A stretch of DNA of 64,000 nt from Bradyrhizobium sp. sGM-13 (GTDB taxonomy: Bacteria > Pseudomonadota > Alphaproteobacteria > Rhizobiales > Xanthobacteraceae). The position numbers and the translations under genes are program-made. The stretch lies in contig NZ_JAGWDK010000008.1 in NCBI RefSeq assembly GCF_018398875.1, forward strand, positions 62,001 through 126,000, read 5' to 3'. Of the stretch, positions 18,263 through 27,366 are shown piece after piece. The notes below the pieces were generated by a model. That model searched no databases, had not been told where the DNA came from, and saw only the letters and a list, made by a program, of their open reading frames with translations. Each line of letters opens with the position of its first letter. Within the stretch, counting starts at the first letter, position 1.

Positions 18263-19032
18263 CCGCTGAAGGCATCGTTCTCGTCACCGGCGGCTGCCGC
18301 GGCATTGGCGCCGCGACCGCAACGCTTCTCGCCGCACAGGGCCAAAAGGTCGTTATTGTCGATATTGCGCCCGAACCGCTCGCGGACACACAAACCATCC
18401 TGTGGCCCGCGCCCTTCGATGTCGCGAGCGAAAGCGCCGTTGTCAGCGGCATCGCCGATATCGAGACCGCGCACGGCCCAATCATCGGGCTGGTCAACGC
18501 CGCCGGCGTGTTCGGCAAGATGCACAAAATCGAACGCGTGCGGATGGAACAATGGGACCGCGAGGTCAATATCGATCTGCGCGGTACGTTTCTGGTGGCC
18601 CGCTGCGTCGGCGTGAAGATGGCCGAGCGCCGGCGCGGCGCGATCGTCAACGTTGCCTCCGTTGCCGGCATGACCTCAGGCCCGATCCACGCCTACACGG
18701 CCGCAAAGGCCGGTGTCATCCAGATCACGCAGACGCTGGCGGCCGAATGGGGACGCAGTGGCGTCCGTGTCAACGCGGTCTCGCCCGGCTTCACCCGCAC
18801 CGCGGCGCTGGAAGCCGGCATCGCTTCGGGCGCATTGAACAAGAAATGGCTCGAAAGCCCGACCGCGATGAACCGGCTGGTCGAGCCGATCGAGGTGGCG
18901 CAGGCCATCGCTTGGCTGCTGTCGCCGCTGAGCAGCGGCGTCACCGGAATCAACCTTCCCGTCGATGCCGGCTATATCGCCGGCACCACTTGGGCCGCCT
19001 ATGGCGGCTTGCCGGAAGCACCAGGCGCGTAA
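18259..19032 (+). CDS. Short-chain dehydrogenase/reductase
   Basis: A protein of 257 residues. Rossmann motif TGGCRGIG at 10-17, structural VNAAG at 79-83, catalytic Tyr146 and Lys150 in AYTAAK, a Ser near 134-140, and the classical SDR ending NLPVDAGY. Asp35 after the second strand (VIVDI) indicates NAD(H). It overlaps the TetR gene by 4 bases and precedes the monooxygenase by 14 bases. Oxidation of an alcohol to the ketone used by that monooxygenase is the simplest reading. Confidence 0.9.
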   Translation: MTAEGIVLVTGGCRGIGAATATLLAAQGQKVVIVDIAPEPLADTQTILWPAPFDVASESAVVSGIADIETAHGPIIGLVNAAGVFGKMHKIERVRMEQWDREVNIDLRGTFLVARCVGVKMAERRRGAIVNVASVAGMTSGPIHAYTAAKAGVIQITQTLAAEWGRSGVRVNAVSPGFTRTAALEAGIASGALNKKWLESPTAMNRLVEPIEVAQAIAWLLSPLSSGVTGINLPVDAGYIAGTTWAAYGGLPEAPGA

Positions 19033-19046
19033 ACGAGGACTCCAGC

Positions 19047-20957
19047 ATGAATGTCGAGCTGCCGCGCAAGAAACTCGATCTGTCATCGGCCATCGCCGAG
19101 GGCGATATCCGCGTCCTACTGATGGTGCTGGTGCACATGACCGGCGATGCGTGCTGGCTGGAACCGCCTTACAGGCCGAAGCGCGACGTCCGCCTGATTC
19201 CGGATCCGCACGCCGGTCTGCCTCCGGAAATCCAGGACGAGATCCGCGCGGCCGTCTTGAAGCTGTTCGCAAGCGGTGAACCGAAGCCCGTCATCACCGA
19301 TCCCGGCAATGAATTGATGCTGAAGATGATGCGGGCGACGCTGGGCGAAGACGTGGCACCTGAATATGCGCCGCTAATGCGCGAAGAAATGGGCTTCATC
19401 CCCCGGGAGGCGCGCTGGACCAAACCGCCATCGGATGAAAAGTTGGCGCAGCAGCATGTGCTGATCGTCGGCGCCGGTGTCTGCGCCATTGCGCTCGGCG
19501 TCGCCCTTGGCCGCCTCGGCATCCCCTACACCATCGTCGAGAAGAACGACGAACTCGGCGGCACCTGGTATGTCAATCGCTATCCCGGCTGCGGCGTCGA
19601 CACGCCCAATCACTCGTACTCGTATTCATTCGGCCCGCGTAATCCGTGGACGCGCTATTTCGCCCAGCGCCAGGAATTGCTCGACTACCTCAGGAAGGTT
19701 GCGCTCGAATACGACATCCGAAAGCATCTCCGGCTCAACACGGAGCTGATATCGTCGCGCTGGGACGAGCGCAAGCGACGCTGGATATCGACGTTGAGGA
19801 CCGCCAATGGCGAAGAGATCTTCGAATCGACCACGCTGGTCAGTGCGATCGGTCAGCTCAACGACCCCCACCCTGCGCACTTCAAGGGCGAGGAAGATTT
19901 CAAGGGGGTGATGCTGCACTCCGCCCTATGGTCCGACGACATCAAGCTCGACGGCAAGCGTGTCGCCGTCATCGGCACCGGCGCTACTGCCATGCAACTG
20001 GTGCCGTCGATCGCCGACCGTGTGGCATCGGTCACCGTTTATCAGCGTACCGCGCAATGGGCACGCCCGGTGGCGGGCTATTCCGATCCCATCACCGAGG
20101 GCGCGCGATGGCTGCTCGCGCACCTTCCGTTTTATGTGCAGTGGTATCGCTTCAATATGTTCTGGCGATATGGCGACGGCCTGCTGCCGTTCCTACGCAA
20201 GGACCCCGACTGGCCGCATCCCGAGCGCGCCGTCAACAAAGGCAATGACCGGCATCGCGAGGAGCTCACCAATTTCATCCTCTCGGAGTTGAAGGACCGC
20301 CCCGATCTGATCGAGAAATGCGTGCCGACCTATCCGCCTTATGGCAAGCGCATCCTGCTCGACAATAACTGGTTCAAGACGCTGACAAGGCCGAATGTCG
20401 AACTGGTCACCGACAGGATCGACCATTTCGCGCGCGACGGCATCGTCGCCTCCGACGGCAAGTTGCGGCCCGCAGACATCATCGTCATTTCCACCGGCTT
20501 CAAGGTCACCGAAATGGCGGCTCGCCTCAACATCACAGGGCGCGATGGAAAAAATCTGAAGGCAGCCTGGGCCAACGACAATCCTACCGCTTATCTCGGG
20601 CTCACCGTGCCGGACTTTCCAAATCTTTTCGTGATGCTCGGCCCCAATTCAGGTCCCGCACATGGCGGCAGCGTGATCTTCCAGTCGGAGTGCCAGAGCC
20701 GCTACATCTCGGCCTGCCTCGTCGAGATGATCGAGCAAGGCATCGCTGCGATCGACGTTCATCCGGAAGCGTACGATGCGTACATTGAGAAAGTGGATGA
20801 AGAGCACGAGCAGTTGATCTGGACGCATCCCGGGATGACGACCTATTACCGCAACAAGCAAGGTAGAGTTTTTTCGGCGATGCCATGGCGTTTCGTGGAC
20901 TACTGGGCGATGACCCACGATCCTGATTTACACGATTACCGCCACACCAAGGCCTGA
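19047..20957 (+). CDS. Baeyer-Villiger monooxygenase (flavin-containing, HAPMO-like)
   Basis: A protein of 636 residues from ATG 19047, behind the sequence gaggactccagc; the longer in-frame extension overlaps the SDR gene and is not real. The first FAD-binding fold has GAGVCA at 142-147 followed by GGTWYVNRYPG. The type I BVMO fingerprint FxGxxxHxxxW is intact at 285-295, and the NADPH-binding GTGATAMQ follows. About 135 residues precede the first fold. Such an extension is absent from cyclohexanone monooxygenase but known in 4-hydroxyacetophenone monooxygenase (about 640 residues). It would insert oxygen next to a carbonyl, giving an ester or lactone with NADPH and O2. Confidence 0.88.
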   Translation: MNVELPRKKLDLSSAIAEGDIRVLLMVLVHMTGDACWLEPPYRPKRDVRLIPDPHAGLPPEIQDEIRAAVLKLFASGEPKPVITDPGNELMLKMMRATLGEDVAPEYAPLMREEMGFIPREARWTKPPSDEKLAQQHVLIVGAGVCAIALGVALGRLGIPYTIVEKNDELGGTWYVNRYPGCGVDTPNHSYSYSFGPRNPWTRYFAQRQELLDYLRKVALEYDIRKHLRLNTELISSRWDERKRRWISTLRTANGEEIFESTTLVSAIGQLNDPHPAHFKGEEDFKGVMLHSALWSDDIKLDGKRVAVIGTGATAMQLVPSIADRVASVTVYQRTAQWARPVAGYSDPITEGARWLLAHLPFYVQWYRFNMFWRYGDGLLPFLRKDPDWPHPERAVNKGNDRHREELTNFILSELKDRPDLIEKCVPTYPPYGKRILLDNNWFKTLTRPNVELVTDRIDHFARDGIVASDGKLRPADIIVISTGFKVTEMAARLNITGRDGKNLKAAWANDNPTAYLGLTVPDFPNLFVMLGPNSGPAHGGSVIFQSECQSRYISACLVEMIEQGIAAIDVHPEAYDAYIEKVDEEHEQLIWTHPGMTTYYRNKQGRVFSAMPWRFVDYWAMTHDPDLHDYRHTKA

Positions 20958-21478
20958 CATCCAGTGCCCGCGGGAACCCGGAGGATGTGTTACTTGACAC
21001 CTGCCTTCATCTGCCGCAGCATTTAGCACGCTGCACCTGTAGGACTCGCGGAGCATTGGGCTCCCCGCTCCGCAGGCATTGGCGTTTCGGTTAGATGATC
21101 GAGACGACACGCAGCGGAAGCGGACGTATCGTCCGTTGGCCAACTCTTGGAGAGGAGCATGACGCCACCGGATCAGACCGGTGACCTTGCTCAGCGCAAG
21201 GTCCAGGTGCGGTTGAGGTCATAAACAGCTGCCAGCCTCAATGCACCTTCAACAATTCAAAACTATCCGCGGGACTGGAGCGCAAAGGCCACGCGCAAGC
21301 CGGATCCTGAGAACATACTGGTGTCTACCAGAAATCCTTCGCCTATAACGAAGATGTAGGGCCCCGCGATGCTCTTATGCACCGGGGCCCATTCGTTTTG
21401 GCGGGGCTCATTCATTTGAAATGTCAAAAACCGCGTCGCATGGTTCCATGCTCTATTCGGATCGGAGATACTGATCCG
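20958..21478. other. Intergenic region downstream of the monooxygenase gene
   Basis: No large gene is seen. A 21-codon ORF at 21159-21224 has a strong ribosome-binding sequence (ggagaggagc) but no recognisable product. GGGCCCCG (21359-21366) and CGGGGCCC (21383-21390) make an 8-bp GC hairpin. A 50-residue minus-strand ORF is listed separately. The stretch probably also carries the promoter of the DsbA-like gene. Confidence 0.5.
21263..21415 (-). CDS. Small hypothetical protein (50 residues)
   Basis: ATG 21415 to TAG 21263, minus strand, divergent from the DsbA-like gene. The residue mix is protein-like (APVHKSIAGPYIFVIGEGF, then a Gly-Ser-rich turn and a hydrophobic end), but no family is recognised and the ribosome-binding site is weak. 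The GC hairpin at 21359-21390 lies inside it, so an untranslated structured RNA is an alternative. The same frame continues upstream through the antisense of the neighbouring gene, which is not coding. Confidence 0.35.
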   Translation of the reverse strand: MNEPRQNEWAPVHKSIAGPYIFVIGEGFLVDTSMFSGSGLRVAFALQSRG

Positions 21479-22126
21479 ATGGGACAGGGCAACGCCATGG
21501 ATAGATCGCGCGTCCGCATCTACACCGACTACAAGAGCCCTTACGCGTTCGTCGCCAACAAGCGGCTGTTCGAGCTCGAGGAGATTTACGGCGTCGAACT
21601 CGAATGGCTGCCCTACACGCTGCGCATCCCGGAATTCATGGGTACGGTGGAGGAGCGCACACCGCATTTTTGGCGCAAGGTGCGCTACGCCTATATGGAC
21701 GCGCGCCGCTACGCCAATGCGCAGGGCCTTATCATGAAGGGTCCGCGGCGCATCTATGACGCCTTCTATGCCAGCGCCGGCATGCTGTTCGCCCAGCGCC
21801 ACGGCTTGTTCCGCTCCTATCATGACACGGTGTTCCGCCGGTTCTGGAGTCATGATCTCGAGATCGACGAGCTCTCCGATATTTCCGGCGTGATCGCCTC
21901 GCTCGGCGGGTCGGCAGAAGAATTCGAAGCTTATGTGCACGGCCCGGCGCGAGCAGAACACGCCCGCATCATCGAGGAGGCTGAAGCGCTCGGTGTGTTC
22001 GGCGTGCCGACCATGGTCTTCAATGGCGAATTGTTCTGGGGCGGCGATCGCATCGACATGCTGATCGAGCGCATCCGGAATCCGGAATCGATTGCAGCGG
22101 CGCTCGGCAGTCATCACCGGACGTGA
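21479..22126 (+). CDS. DsbA-family/2-hydroxychromene-2-carboxylate isomerase-like oxidoreductase
   Basis: About 215 residues from ATG 21479; ATG 21497 (MDRSRV) is nearly as likely. The N-terminus RIYTDYKSPYAFVA has the GST-kappa/HCCA-isomerase arrangement in which SPYAF replaces the CxxC of true disulfide oxidases. An inserted helical domain follows, and the C-terminal thioredoxin part has GVFGVPTMVFNGELFWGGDRID, a hallmark of the isomerase group. Such enzymes use glutathione in aromatic ring-cleavage pathways. It is separate from the BVMO operon, but the location fits an aromatic or ketone degradation theme. Its own substrate is unknown. Confidence 0.85.
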   Translation: MGQGNAMDRSRVRIYTDYKSPYAFVANKRLFELEEIYGVELEWLPYTLRIPEFMGTVEERTPHFWRKVRYAYMDARRYANAQGLIMKGPRRIYDAFYASAGMLFAQRHGLFRSYHDTVFRRFWSHDLEIDELSDISGVIASLGGSAEEFEAYVHGPARAEHARIIEEAEALGVFGVPTMVFNGELFWGGDRIDMLIERIRNPESIAAALGSHHRT

Positions 22127-22249
22127 GATCGCAGACATAGCGAACAGTGCTTGTCCATCATCCTGATTCGCCGATAGCGCAGCAGCGCGCAGCTTGATGG
22201 CGTAGGGCGACGCGGTCGAGCCGATCAGCCGGTAGCGTCTTTCGGTCAT
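22127..22249 (-). pseudogene. Glutathione S-transferase N-terminal remnant
   Basis: Reading minus from ATG 22249 gives MTERRYRLIGSTASPYAIKL, the start of a rhizobial GST thioredoxin-fold domain. The continuation expected for that family (LRALLRYRRI) appears only after a shift of frame at about 22190. The remainder of the gene is missing, replaced by the end of the DsbA-like gene. A decayed GST stub is therefore more likely than a functional peptide. Confidence 0.6.
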
Positions 22250-22282
22250 GGCAGTCACCTCATGGCACGTGCCTGATAACGC

Positions 22283-23436
22283 CTATGCCGAGGCCTTTCG
22301 CAACGTTCGGAAGAAATCGCGCATCTCCCGTACGAACAGCTCCGGCTGCTCGAAAGCCGCGAAGTGACCGCCCTTCGGCATTTCGCTCCAGTGCTGGATA
22401 TTCGTGTAGCTCGCTTCCATCCACTTTCGTACCGGCGTGACGATCTCCTTGGGAAAGACGGCAATACCGGTCGGCACGGTTACCCTGTAAGCCGCGCGGC
22501 GCTTCGCGCCAAAGCTTTCCCAGTACAAGCGCGCCGAAGAAGCGGCGGTAGCGGTCACCCAATAGAGCATGACATTGTCGAGCAACTCGTCGCGGCCGAG
22601 GATATTTTCGGGATGCCCCTCGCAATCGGTCCACGCCCAGAACTTTTCCAGGATCCACGCCGCCTGCCCGCTCGGCGAATCCGTCAGGGCGTAAGCTAGA
22701 GTTTGCGGCCGGGTCGATTGCTGTTTGGAATAGCCGGAATCCCAGTCAGCGTAGTGTTTGATGCCCTCGAGCGCTCGCGCTTCTTCGGGCGTCGGCTGCC
22801 CCTCCACGTTAGGCCGCGCGCCCATCGCGAGGGTGATGTGGATGCCGGCGCAATGTTCTGGGTCTTGCGCGCCGAGCGCGGTGCTAATCGCTGATCCCAA
22901 TCGCCACCCTGCGCCCCGTATCTCGCATAGCCGAGGCGATTCATCAGCACGGCCCAGCTCGATGCAATACGGTCGACGCCCCAGCCGGTCATTTTCGGCT
23001 TCTCTGAAAATCCGAAGCCGGGCAGCGACGGGCAAACGACGTGAAACGCATCGGCAGCGTTGCCGCCATGCGCGGCCGGATCGCTCAACGGTTCGATCAC
23101 CTTGTTAAACTCGACCACCGAGCCCGGCCAGCCGTACGTGATGAGCAGCGGCATTGCGTCCGGATGCGGCGATCGTACGTGCAGGAAATGAATGTCGAGC
23201 CCGTCGATCTCGGTGGTGAACTGCGCAAAGCGATTGAGGCGCGCCTCGCGCTCACGCCAATCGTACTCTTCAACCCAGTAACGGCAGGATGTCCTTGATC
23301 CATTTCAGCGGCGTGCCCTGGCTCCAGTCGTCGACCAGCTCGCCTCCGGCCAGCGGGTGTTGCGCAGCCGCGATTTGACGTCATTGAGGACATCGTCGCC
23401 GATCGAGATGCGATAGGGCTTGATTTCGGCGCTCAT
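22283..23436 (-). pseudogene. Epoxide hydrolase (EHN domain plus alpha/beta hydrolase) with three frameshifts
   Basis: Start ATG 23436 (MSAEIKPYRISIGD), end 22283; restored length about 384 residues, right for the family. Three single-base changes interrupt it. A base is missing at about 23340 (PEA-LVDDW), one is added at about 23280 (LP-YWVEEYDWR) and one is missing at about 22897, directly after the nucleophile motif GGDW. In other respects the motifs survive: YGWPGS (usually HGWPGS, so the His is Tyr here), GGDW and C-terminal KGGHFAAFEQPE with the catalytic His. All three shifts change G- or T-containing runs, so sequencing error must be excluded. If intact it would open epoxides or hydrolyse esters. 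Confidence 0.8.
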
Positions 23437-23884
23437 GAAGGCCTTTTCAGATGGATCAGGTGTCACGCTCTCTAAGCTGATGCTACCCGAAATAAGCGAG
23501 GTCGTGAGCGATTGCCTTTTGCGTCCGCAATCATGATTCCGCAGGGCAGAAGACCATTCTCGGGGAAATATGGCAGTCCGCCCCTCGCCAGCCGCACGTT
23601 TTGGCAACTACAGATGCGCCACTCTGTCGTCATAACTGCCCACCCATTGGGGCGATGATATTCGGCCGTCCGATCTGGACCCGAAGTTTACTCGCAGCGC
23701 CGCGCCGCTGTCAGGCCGCCATTCGCCGGGGGCTCAGGGACGTCCCCAATTTTATCTCCACATGCGCGCCTGCCGGGCAGACGCAGGGTCGCGTCAACAG
23801 ATAGCGATGAAAATGAATTAAATATTGCTACTTGGCGAAATTTAACTGAGATAATTCTTATCCAATAACCGATCGGAGGCCGTC
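23437..23884. other. Intergenic region, no gene seen
   Basis: No open frame with protein-like composition was found. The right part (23810-23870) is AT-rich and probably holds the promoter of the small ORF that starts at 23885. Confidence 0.5.
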
Positions 23885-24091
23885 ATAGATACCCGCGCGC
23901 AAGAAGAGCTCAATGACGGCCGGAAATTTCTCATTTCGGCAGGCAGGTTTGCAGCCGTAACTCCTCCAGCGATTACCTTGTTGCTGTCCACTTCTTTGAC
24001 ATCCGACGCAATCGCACGTTCGGGCAACAACGGCTACGGCAACGGCGGCCGCGACGGCAGCCCGAACGGCAAGGATGACCAATACCGCTAA
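23885..24091 (+). CDS. Small protein (68 residues) with apparent ATA start
   Basis: The frame from 23885 to TAA 24089-24091 encodes a polar N-terminus (DTRAQEELNDGRKFL), a hydrophobic segment (AGRFAAVTPPAITLLLSTSL) and a Gly/Asn-rich basic tail. This layout resembles small secreted or membrane proteins I associate with Bradyrhizobium. GGAGG at 23875-23879 lies 5 bases before ATA 23885, where ATG is expected; no ATG, GTG or TTG precedes it in frame back to the TAA at 23852. It is either initiated at ATA or a gene silenced by an ATG-to-ATA change. Confidence 0.5.
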   Translation: MDTRAQEELNDGRKFLISAGRFAAVTPPAITLLLSTSLTSDAIARSGNNGYGNGGRDGSPNGKDDQYR

Positions 24092-24622
24092 CGAAGCTGC
24101 GCGGTTATCGAGCGCCTATTAGCCGCTTTTTGAGCCAGCGTGGCTTCCGGGGACCAGCCCCCGAGCCCAACCCGGAAGAAGGCGGCCCCAGTTTCTTTTT
24201 CCGCACGTCGTGAGGCAACTGCCCTCCTTTGCCGCCCTCGAGAAAAGGCCTGTTCTTGAATATCCGGGAAGGCCGAAAGAAGCACTGTAAGTGTAGCTTC
24301 TCACAATTGCGATATAGGCCAGCCATCCCATTTCCTGCTCGCGATGCACGGTGTCTCTTGTCACTCTTGCCTAGAGAGTTGCGCAAGGTCCAGATTTCAT
24401 CACGAGCGCAATAAGGGGCGTTGCCGATCGATCGTTCGTGCTGCTCCGACTTTTATCTGCGGCTCGACAAGGAGAGTGTCGCGCAATCACGGTTCGAGCT
24501 AGATCACCGAGTGCGCATGAGGTGGCCGCCGAATTGCCTATTAGGCTGTGATCGCAATCGCTGAGAACCTAAGCCAGTTTGCTAAAAGCGCACGGCTTCA
24601 TATCCCATGAAAAGGATAGGAT
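24092..24622. other. Intergenic region, no gene seen
   Basis: Several short overlapping frames exist on the minus strand, but their composition is not protein-like and no family is recognised. Confidence 0.5.
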
Positions 24623-24829
24623 CTACTGAGTAGCTCGAAAGCGTCGATACCTGATCGGGGCCGCCTCGGCCGGCACTCCGCTATCCCCCAAAATATCCGC
24701 GACCAGTTCTTCCTTAACCACCTTCTCCATCACAGCCCGCACAAGTCGCGTGCGCGAGACGCCGCGCTGTTTTGCAGCCTCCTGGAGATATTCAACTTCT
24801 AAGGGGATAACGATATTCTTGATGGTCAC
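24623..24829 (-). CDS. Small ribbon-helix-helix-like protein (68 residues)
   Basis: GTG 24829 to stop 24623, preceded by gaggactggct, a good ribosome-binding site. A short strand (TIKNIVIPL) followed by two amphipathic helices (EVEYLQEAAKQRG, then SRTRLVRAVMEKVVKEEL) matches the ribbon-helix-helix plan of small DNA-binding proteins and antitoxins, with a basic tail (RYRRFRATQ). The same frame extends upstream to 25153, but that part is cysteine-rich with unlikely composition. No toxin partner was found within the neighbouring frames. A regulatory role is an inference. Confidence 0.6.
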   Translation of the reverse strand: MTIKNIVIPLEVEYLQEAAKQRGVSRTRLVRAVMEKVVKEELVADILGDSGVPAEAAPIRYRRFRATQ

Positions 24830-25306
24830 AGCCAGTCCTCGATGCTCCTCTGCTCTACTGATCTGCTCTGCTGACCAGCAATCTTGGCAACAGTTAGAGA
24901 GGACGGAGGCAACCTTGCCTTTCTGCTTTGCGCTGCGCTCATATGCATCGAAACATGCATAGTCGCCTAAAACTGAGCTAACGAACCAAAACACCGCGAC
25001 ATTCGATGTTTCCGCAGCCGGGATCAGCAGTTCGCGTTCTGCCTCTCGATGCGCACGTATGCGAGTCTGCACATCTGGCCGCTCGCGATTTTTCAAAAAG
25101 CCATTGATGACCCAATCCGACTCACAGCAGGACGCCAAGCATCTACGTGTCATTTTATTTCTTGGGCCCGACTAAACTTTACATAATCCACGGGGCCATA
25201 TTAAATGAATGCCGGTATTTAATCGCGGGCAAACTGCGAACGCAGTAGGAAACGTATGCCTGCGCGCCGCTATGTTCCGCCCGCAGGTCTTAGGCCAGGA
25301 AGATTT
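24830..25306. other. Intergenic region between divergent genes
   Basis: An open minus-strand frame covers 24830-25153 as an extension of the small RHH-like gene; its coding status is doubtful. AT-rich sequence at 25160-25225 probably contains the CobW-type gene promoter. No Zur-box-like palindrome was recognised. Confidence 0.4.
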
Positions 25307-26557
25307 ATGAACGACAGACCGAGCGAGATAAAACGGCTGCCAGTCACGGTGCTCAGTGGATTTCTGGGCGCGGGCAAAACGACATTGCTTAATCGCGTAC
25401 TGATGAATCGCGAAGGCCTACGCGTTGCAGTCATCGTCAATGACATGAGTCAGTTGAACATAGACGCAGACCTGGTCCGCAACGGTGGTGCCAACCTTTC
25501 GCACACGACCGAGTCGCTCGTTGAACTCAGCAATGGTTGCATATGCTGCACATTGCGCGGCGACCTCCTGTCGGAGGTCAGGCGATTGGCCGAACAACGG
25601 CGCTTCGATTATCTTCTGATCGAAGGAACTGGGATCGCTGAACCTCTTCCCATTGCGGCAACGTTCTCGTTTCGCGACGAGGCGGGTGTCTCCCTTTCCG
25701 ATGTTGCGAGACTCGACACGATGGTCACTGTCGTGGACGCCCTGAGCCTGCTCGCCAACTACAGCAGCCGCGATCTGCTGCGCGACCGCGGCGAGTCGCG
25801 CGATACGTACGACCAGCGAACGCTTGTCGATCTTTTGGTTGAGCAGATCGAGTTTGCTGATGTGGTGGTAATCAACAAAGTGTCAGAAGCGACAGAGGCG
25901 ACGCGCGCGGAAATCCGCAAGGTTATTACCGCACTTAATCCCGAGGCCTGCCAATTCGAGACTGACTTCGGAGAAATTCCTCTCAAGGCGATTCTTGACA
26001 CCGGCCTTTTCAACGAAGCGAAGGCTGCGACTCATCCGCTCTGGTATAAAGAGCTATACAGCCCCGATTCCCATGTGCCGGAGACCGAGGAGTACGGCAT
26101 ATCCAGCTTCGTTTACAGGGAAAGACGTCCCTTCGATCCCGTTAAGCTGTTGTCGTTTCTCAACAAGCCATGGCCGGGTGTGATACGCGCCAAAGGGCAC
26201 TTCTGGCTCGCCACGCGTCCGGATTGGGTGGGTCTTCTCTCCGTTGCCGGAATGCAGCGTCGGTGCGAGCCCATGGGCTATTGGTGGGCGACAATTCCGA
26301 AGCCGAGTTGGCCAAGCAACCCTCAATTTCAAGAACAACTCAACAGCCGATGGGATGACGCTTGGGGTGACCGCCGTCAGGAACTCGTGTTCATCGGTTC
26401 AGACATGGACGAAGCGCAAATCCGAGCTTCGCTGGATGCCTGCCTTCTCCATTCGGAGAACGGGTTCGATCCGCAGAGATGGCGTAATCTGAGCGACCCA
26501 TTTCCACCGTGGCATTATCCTGATCACACCAACACTATCGGCGTGTCCCTTCGTTAG
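25307..26557 (+). CDS. CobW/COG0523-family GTP-binding metallochaperone
   Basis: A protein of 416 residues from ATG 25307, preceded by ccaggaagattt. Walker A is GFLGAGKTT at 18-26, the metal-binding GCICCTL has Cys78, Cys80 and Cys81, and [11 protein letters not shown] is the switch region. The CobW C-terminal domain follows (about 275-400), beginning [12 protein letters not shown]. There is no His-rich tail. COG0523 proteins deliver Zn or other metals to client enzymes at the expense of GTP; the client here is unknown. Extension upstream to 25256 adds 17 unlikely residues. Confidence 0.88.
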   Translation: MNDRPSEIKRLPVTVLSGFLGAGKTTLLNRVLMNREGLRVAVIVNDMSQLNIDADLVRNGGANLSHTTESLVELSNGCICCTLRGDLLSEVRRLAEQRRFDYLLIEGTGIAEPLPIAATFSFRDEAGVSLSDVARLDTMVTVVDALSLLANYSSRDLLRDRGESRDTYDQRTLVDLLVEQIEFADVVVINKVSEATEATRAEIRKVITALNPEACQFETDFGEIPLKAILDTGLFNEAKAATHPLWYKELYSPDSHVPETEEYGISSFVYRERRPFDPVKLLSFLNKPWPGVIRAKGHFWLATRPDWVGLLSVAGMQRRCEPMGYWWATIPKPSWPSNPQFQEQLNSRWDDAWGDRRQELVFIGSDMDEAQIRASLDACLLHSENGFDPQRWRNLSDPFPPWHYPDHTNTIGVSLR

Positions 26558-27366
26558 CTGGAGCTCGATGCTTGCCGGCGCGCGCGACGCCCGCGGCGAA
26601 GATGGCCGGCTTGACTGGCACCTCCACCACAATGGCGACGGCTGCAATCCCTATCGTCACCGTCTAAACGCCTAGGTCTCGAGGGGGCGCCTGGGATCAC
26701 ACTGCGACCTTCAACTTGGCTCGCAGGACGCAGTCTTGCTCAACCATCATCCCCTTTCCCAAAGGCCTTTGCTTAGTTGCGGAAGGAAACCGTTGCGAGC
26801 AGACCCGACGCAAAAATGACCTCGGCAAAGCGTCTCCGGAGCGTTGTCGGAGCCTCCGCGCTGGAGAGGCAAATTGGGGCGAGCTCCAGCATTACAGATC
26901 TCAGGTTGATAACCTCAACAAGAACAATCAGAATGGTTATAGCAGGCCAACGTCCTTTCCGGACCAATCTGCTGGAAAACCAAAGCTATTTGCCGATTGG
27001 GTCGACTTAGATCGACATTTGATCATCACCAAAATTTTGCCGCTCGACACGGCGAAAAATTTGATATTAAATATCTTTAATGAATTAATATTACATTTAA
27101 ATTCAATGGAAATTAAACGCTGCCGGTGCGGCTATGGTCTTACCAACTATTGCGGATAGTGACGCGAACGTGGCCGAGCGGCAGATCGAACGCTGTGACT
27201 TGTCGAACCAGCATGCGTGCTCGCTTAAGGTCACTACCCAGCGCAGCGTCGCGGTCCAGCGATCCACGAGTGGGCCATCCATTGAAGCTGTCGCTCCTGT
27301 ATCCGCCCAGTCATCACGGCGGCTGCAGCCTCTCATACGTATTCCCCTTTCTCGCGCGAGGATATC
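26558..27366. other. Intergenic region upstream of the giant EPS-locus protein
   Basis: No recognisable gene; a 147-codon plus frame (26716-27159) has unconvincing composition. A sharply AT-rich block (about 27055-27115) precedes the 1894-codon gene and probably contains its promoter. Similar AT-rich blocks recur before other genes of this locus. Confidence 0.5.

Noticed and set aside
18402..19046. N-terminal extension of the monooxygenase frame
   Set aside because: Lies inside the SDR gene in another frame and is Arg-rich; ATG 19047 with gaggac upstream gives a family-like start.
21359..21390. GC hairpin as intrinsic terminator
   Set aside because: No T-run follows on either strand, and it lies inside a possible small ORF.
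21416..22258. 331-codon minus frame over the DsbA-like gene
   Set aside because: Only its first residues (GST stub) and last 50 (possible small ORF) look like protein; the middle is antisense to a real gene.
24830..25153. Upstream extension of the ribbon-helix-helix-like ORF
   Set aside because: Cysteine-rich composition, and a GTG with a good ribosome-binding site lies at 24829; kept only as a possibility.
26716..27159. 147-codon plus frame upstream of the giant gene
   Set aside because: No ribosome-binding site, unlikely composition, and it runs through the AT-rich promoter block.
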